In this document: piece by piece, positions 59,777 through 64,000 of the stretch
How positions within the stretch are numbered: position 1 is the first letter of the stretch
Layout of the letters: each line of letters starts with the position of its first letter
Source: Anatilimnocola floriformis
GTDB lineage: Bacteria; Planctomycetota; Planctomycetia; Pirellulales; Pirellulaceae
NCBI RefSeq assembly: GCF_024256385.1
Contig: NZ_JAMLFW010000001.1
Location: 5,580,001-5,644,000, forward strand
Direction: 5' to 3'
Length of the DNA stretch: 64,000 nt
Notes under the pieces: generated by a model
Told to the model about the DNA's origin: nothing
Seen by the model: only the letters and a program-made list of their open reading frames with translations
The model's database searches: none
Translations under genes and position numbers: made by a program

Positions 59777-62700
59777 TATGTCGCAGCAACATCGATCGGC
59801 TCACCGAGGTATTCCCAGCCCTTCAGCGCGACAGCGCAATCAACAAACGGGAAAGCGGCACACTCGGCTGATCTACGAAGCGCTCGAGAGCCGCTTTTGT
59901 TTGAATTCCGATCTGGGATTGGCGTTTGCGCTGACCGGCAATGAGATTTATGGCGTGTCGGATATGGACCGGGATGCGGCGGGGAATTTTGTCGTCGCCA
60001 GCGATCAGAATTTGCAGAAGTATTCGGCAACGGGAACGCTGTTGTGGAACATTCCCGTGGTGTCGGCCTACTTCAAGCATGTCGACATCGATGCGGCTGG
60101 TAATGTTTATGCAGCAGGCATTTACTTCAGCACTACGTTGACAATCGGCGGAGCGTCGGCGACCACCAATGGGCAAGTCGATTGGTTCCTCTTCAAGTTC
60201 AATAGCGCGGGGCAAGCTTTGTGGGGCCGGTCAATTGGCGGCATCAAAGGGGACGAGATCTACGACATCTCGGTCGACAGCGCGGGAAACGTTTACGCCG
60301 TCGGCGAATTCAGCGACACGATGACGTTTGCCGGCAACACGATGACGAGCGCGGGTGGCACCGACGCTTACGTGGTGAAGGTATCCCCGAACAATGTGCC
60401 GCTGTGGGGACGACGACTGGGTGGAACCGGCGACGACGATGCCATTCGCGCCGACGTCGACTCCAGCGGCAATATTTACTTCATCGGCGAATACAACAGC
60501 GCGGTCACCGTATCGGGCAGCATTTCGCTTCCTGCCGCGCAGCAGTTCGGCAGCCGCTATGTGGCGAAGCTCACGTCGACGGGAAATTTTGCCTGGGCTC
60601 AAGGACCTTATGCCTATGACGGTGGCCTCGAAGATGGCGCGATCGCCGTTGATCCGGCGGGGTCGGTCGTCATCTTCAGCAACTACGACGGTACTCCCGA
60701 TTTGGATCTGGGGCCCGGCGAAGCGATTTTGTCGCAGCAAGGTCCCAGCGGCAGCGACTTCGACAGCTATGCCCTGAAACTCTCGCTCGATGGCCAGTTC
60801 ATTTGGGCCAAGGGGTTCGGCGGCGATTCGTTTCAGGACTTTTGGCGAGTGGCGATCGGCCCAGCCGGCAACATTTATGTGGCCGGTGTGTTCCACGGCC
60901 AGCATTCAGACTTTGACCCGTCCGAGCGGCAGTTCTTTTTGGCGCCTGATACTTACGACGCATACCTCCTCACCTTATCGACGAATGGCGACTTCATCGC
61001 CGCGCGCAATTGGGGCGGCGGCAGCGTGGATGAAGCCACCGGACTAGCTGTCGATTCACAAGGCCGCGTCTATCTCGCCGGCAGTGTTGGCAGCGGCGGC
61101 ACGGTGGATATGGATCCCGGGGCCGGGACGTACAACTTGACCTTTGGCAACAGCGGCAACTACATCATGCGGCTGGATCCCAATAGCAGCTCCGTGGAAA
61201 CGCGACTGTGGAACGACCTGGATGGCGACGGCTTGCAAGATGCCGATGAGCCGGGACTCGCGGGCGCTGTGGTGCAACTGTATGCCTCGCCCGATGCGGT
61301 GATCGGGGGCGACGATGGAATGCGCGCGTCGGTCATTACCGATGAGACGGGCCGCGTGCGCGTCGATGGCTTGTTGAGCGGTAACTATTACTTCGTGGTG
61401 CGCACGCCTGCTGGCCTGACCATTCCGACAGCCAACGTGGGGAGCAACGAACTGCTCGATAACGATTTGCTGCCGACCGGCAACACGGCGATGTTCACGC
61501 TGGATCCTGGCGAATTGAAAGTCGATCAGGATCTGGCCCTAACCGGCACGCTGCGGAATTTCGGTATGGCGTTTCAATACGACAAGCCGGATAGCACGGC
61601 CACGCACGAGATTTTCACCGACGCGGCGGGCTATATCTATTTGCTGGGGAAGTCGAGTTCGTCGAACGCCGATCTTGATCCGGGGCCGGGCACGCTCATC
61701 ACGAACGCCTTCACGAATGGCGCTTTCGTCGCCAAGTACACTCCCAGCGGCGCGCTCGTCTGGTATCGCCCTTTTGACAGCAGCACCACGGCCACCGATC
61801 TGGCCTTCGATGCAGCCGGCAACATTTACGTCTTGTCGCACTTCAGCTCAACGCTGGCCGACGTGGATCCGGGAACGTACAAGACGCGCGAGATCGCTTC
61901 GGCAGGGAGCACCGATATTCTGCTGGTGAAGCTCGACAGCGACGGGCAGCTCGTGTGGTTCAAGCAATTTGGCAGCACCGGTGCGGAGGTCGCGGGTGGA
62001 CTCGAGTTTGATGCCGCGGGCAACCTGGTGATGACTGGGCGGTTCACGGGCACCGTCAATTTCGCTTTCCTGCCAACTGACTCGGCCACGCTGACGAGCG
62101 CGGGTAACACCGATGCCTTTGCTGTCAAAATCGATTTGAATGCCGGTGTCGTGTGGGCGAAAAACTGGGGCGGCACCGCGCTCGATGCGGTGAGCGATGT
62201 GAAGCTCGATGCCCAGGGAAATGTTTATCTCGCGGGCTTCTTCAGCGGTACTGCCGATTTCGATCCCAACGCAGCGCAGACAACCAACCTGACTTCGGCT
62301 GGGAGCTCGGATGCGTATCTCTCGAAGTTGAATGCCGACGGCACGTTTGCCTGGGCAGTGCGCTATGGCAATACGTCAACCGACGATGTGATCTCGCTCG
62401 CGCTCGATCCGAGCGGTAACGTGATCACCGTCGGCAGCTTCAGCACCACGATCAATATCGGCGGCACATCGCTGACGACCGCTGGGAGTACGGATGGCTA
62501 CATTGCCAAGTGGAATGCGAGCGGCAGCCTGCAATGGTTGCGGCAATTTGGCGGCACCGATGGCGATAGCGCGCTGGGCGTGACGACGGATGCTGCCGGC
62601 GCGGTGTATGTCAGTGGGTCGCACGGTCGGAATGGGAATTTTGGCGATGGTACGACCGTCGTGCCATTTACTAGTGTGGGGACCACGAACGCGTTTGTCG

Positions 62701-64000
62701 AGAAGTTTTCCGCGAGCGGCCAGTATCAAACGCTGTACGACCTTCCTTCATCGAAGGACGGGCGCGCCAATTCCGTGGTGATCAATCCGCTCAATCACCG
62801 CATCCATGTTGCCGGCGAGTTCATTGGGACCGTCGACTTCGATCCCGCCGCGGGATCGTTCCCGCTGACGAGCGCGTCGACCTTTCAATACTCAGCGTTC
62901 GTCGGGCAGATCATTCCTGATAGTGAGCAACCGCAGCTGTCGCTGCCGGCGAACAGCGTGACCGAACAACAGGGGATTCAGCCGATTGCCCCGCTGATGA
63001 TTTCTGGGAGCACGCATGAGACGTACACGCTGCGAATCGTATCGGGGCCAGCCGGTGTGTTCTCGATTTCGGGGAACAACCTCATCGCCGATTCGCGGCT
63101 GATTAATTACTCGCTGACTCCGATGTTGCAAGTTGAAGTGCAAGCGATTGGTTCGCATGGTTCGCTTTTGCAGAAGCAGTTCACCATTAATGTGCAGGAC
63201 ATCAATGTCGCGCCCGTGGTTGCCGAGATCGCCGAGCAGAATGGTCAGATCAACGTGCCGGTCGCGGTGAATGGTTCATTCAGCGATCTCGATGCTGGCG
63301 ACGTTTGGGAAGTGATGGTCGACTACGGCGATGGCGACGGCATCGAACCTTTGGCGTTTGATGGGAACACGTTCGCGCTCAATCACACCTACACCAGTGG
63401 CGGTTACTACCAGGTCACGGTCGTCGTGAGCGACGCGGAGGGACTGACGGATGCGATCACCTTCCAAGCCGTCATCAATCCGCTGCCGCTGCCGGTGATT
63501 GCTTTTACGGCTGGCAGCCACTGTGGCGTGCGCGGCGAAACGCTGCAGTTCGCCGCTTCTGCCACCGGAGGTACGTTGCCGGCGGGGGCGAACACGATCA
63601 CTTGGAATTTCGGCGATGGTTCGCCGCCGCTCACATTGCCCGTCGCTTCGGCTTGGCAGAATCAAGCGCATCTATTCTCCGTCGCGGGTGAATACACGGT
63701 AACGGTAACGCTGAATGCCGGTGATGGTCGAACGGTGTCGGCGGAATACGACGTGACTATCTCGCCGGTCGAGGTGCGGACGGATCCCGGCAATGCGGAT
63801 TATCAAACGCTGGTCGTTGGTGGCACTACTCGGCCGGACGTATTGCGCGTCGTTCCGGGCAGCGCTGGTGAGCTGAAGGTTTTTGTCGGCCGGACGCTGA
63901 TTGGCACTTATCAAGACGTGGAACGCGTGGAACTCAACGGCGCCGACGGCGACGACATGATCATCGGTGCTGGCGATGTCGACTTCTGGCTGCAAGGCGG
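59777..64000 (+). CDS. giant beta-propeller/SdrD-B/PKD surface protein, 5' frameshift, 3' end outside window
   Basis: About 1400 residues in the window, running off the end. The ATG at 59777 (MSQQHRSAHRGIPSP...) is in a different frame from the main open frame, which runs stop-free from 59760 to 64000. Taking one base from the CCCC run at 59818-59821 joins them and places RLIYEALESRF, an LExR-type planctomycete N-terminus, after the start. Next come many SBBP-like repeats (GNVYAVGEFSDT, GNIYVAGVFHGQ, GNVYLAGFFSGTADFDP). An SdrD-B/Cna-B-like domain (LWNDLDGDGLQDADEPGLAGA) and two PKD-like domains (VDYGDGDG; WNFGDGSPP) follow. The end (ELNGADGDDMIIGAGD) resembles RTX-type Gly/Asp repeats. Confidence 0.72.

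Noticed and set aside
60221-60619. 132-codon plus-strand frame within the giant surface protein
   Set aside because: Arg/His-rich shadow in the alternative frame; the repeats with GNVY/AVGEF pattern lie in the main frame.

Overview
The window looks like chromosomal DNA of a planctomycete, most likely in the Pirellulales. Three proteins with an N-terminal prepilin-type [22 protein letters not shown] segment and a DUF1559-like body, several sulfatases, DUF1254 proteins, many small lipoproteins and a giant repeat protein with an LExR-type N-terminus are all typical of that group. The DNA is GC-rich, genes are loosely packed on both strands, and many gaps hold palindromic repeats. No rRNA, tRNA or CRISPR array was found.

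Layout. 1-12 kb: end of a PcrA/UvrD helicase, an SDR epimerase, a sulfatase next to a degenerate sulfatase, a PA14-like protein, an ABC ATPase followed by nusA, metF and a MoxR ATPase. 12-19 kb: a dicarboxylate symporter, two DUF1559/lipoprotein pairs, a TPR protein and tRNA adenosine deaminase. 19-25 kb: a MazF/PemK-type toxin-antitoxin pair, two related membrane-anchored proteins, recQ, an S41 protease and tsaD. 25-30 kb: an SDR dehydrogenase and paralogous membrane proteins.

30,371-33,688 is an intact IS1-family-type element of 3.3 kb. It has imperfect 25-bp terminal inverted repeats starting GGTGCTG and GGTAGTG, and a perfect 8-bp target duplication CCCAACCT. It carries a transposase, a ribbon-helix-helix protein, an unknown protein with a winged-helix look and a small membrane protein. 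This is well above the roughly 1 kb usual for the family. It also holds a near-consensus promoter whose -35 overlaps a perfect 10+10 bp palindrome.

34-48 kb: a third DUF1559/lipoprotein pair, a three-gene cassette ending in an ATP-dependent DNA-ligase-like protein with two unrecognised partners, a coiled-coil/membrane-protein pair, an outer-membrane-like protein, and a sulfatase with two DUF1254 proteins. 48-59 kb, minus strand: a Tad/Flp pilus locus with six different tandem Flp-type prepilins, prepilin peptidase, TadE, CpaB, a TadG-like protein, the CpaF ATPase, TadB and TadC. The secretin and TadZ are not in it. The last 4.2 kb is the start of a giant beta-propeller/PKD surface protein whose ATG is out of frame with the body by one base.

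The points most worth following up are the cargo-carrying IS1-type element, the ligase cassette and the six-prepilin array.
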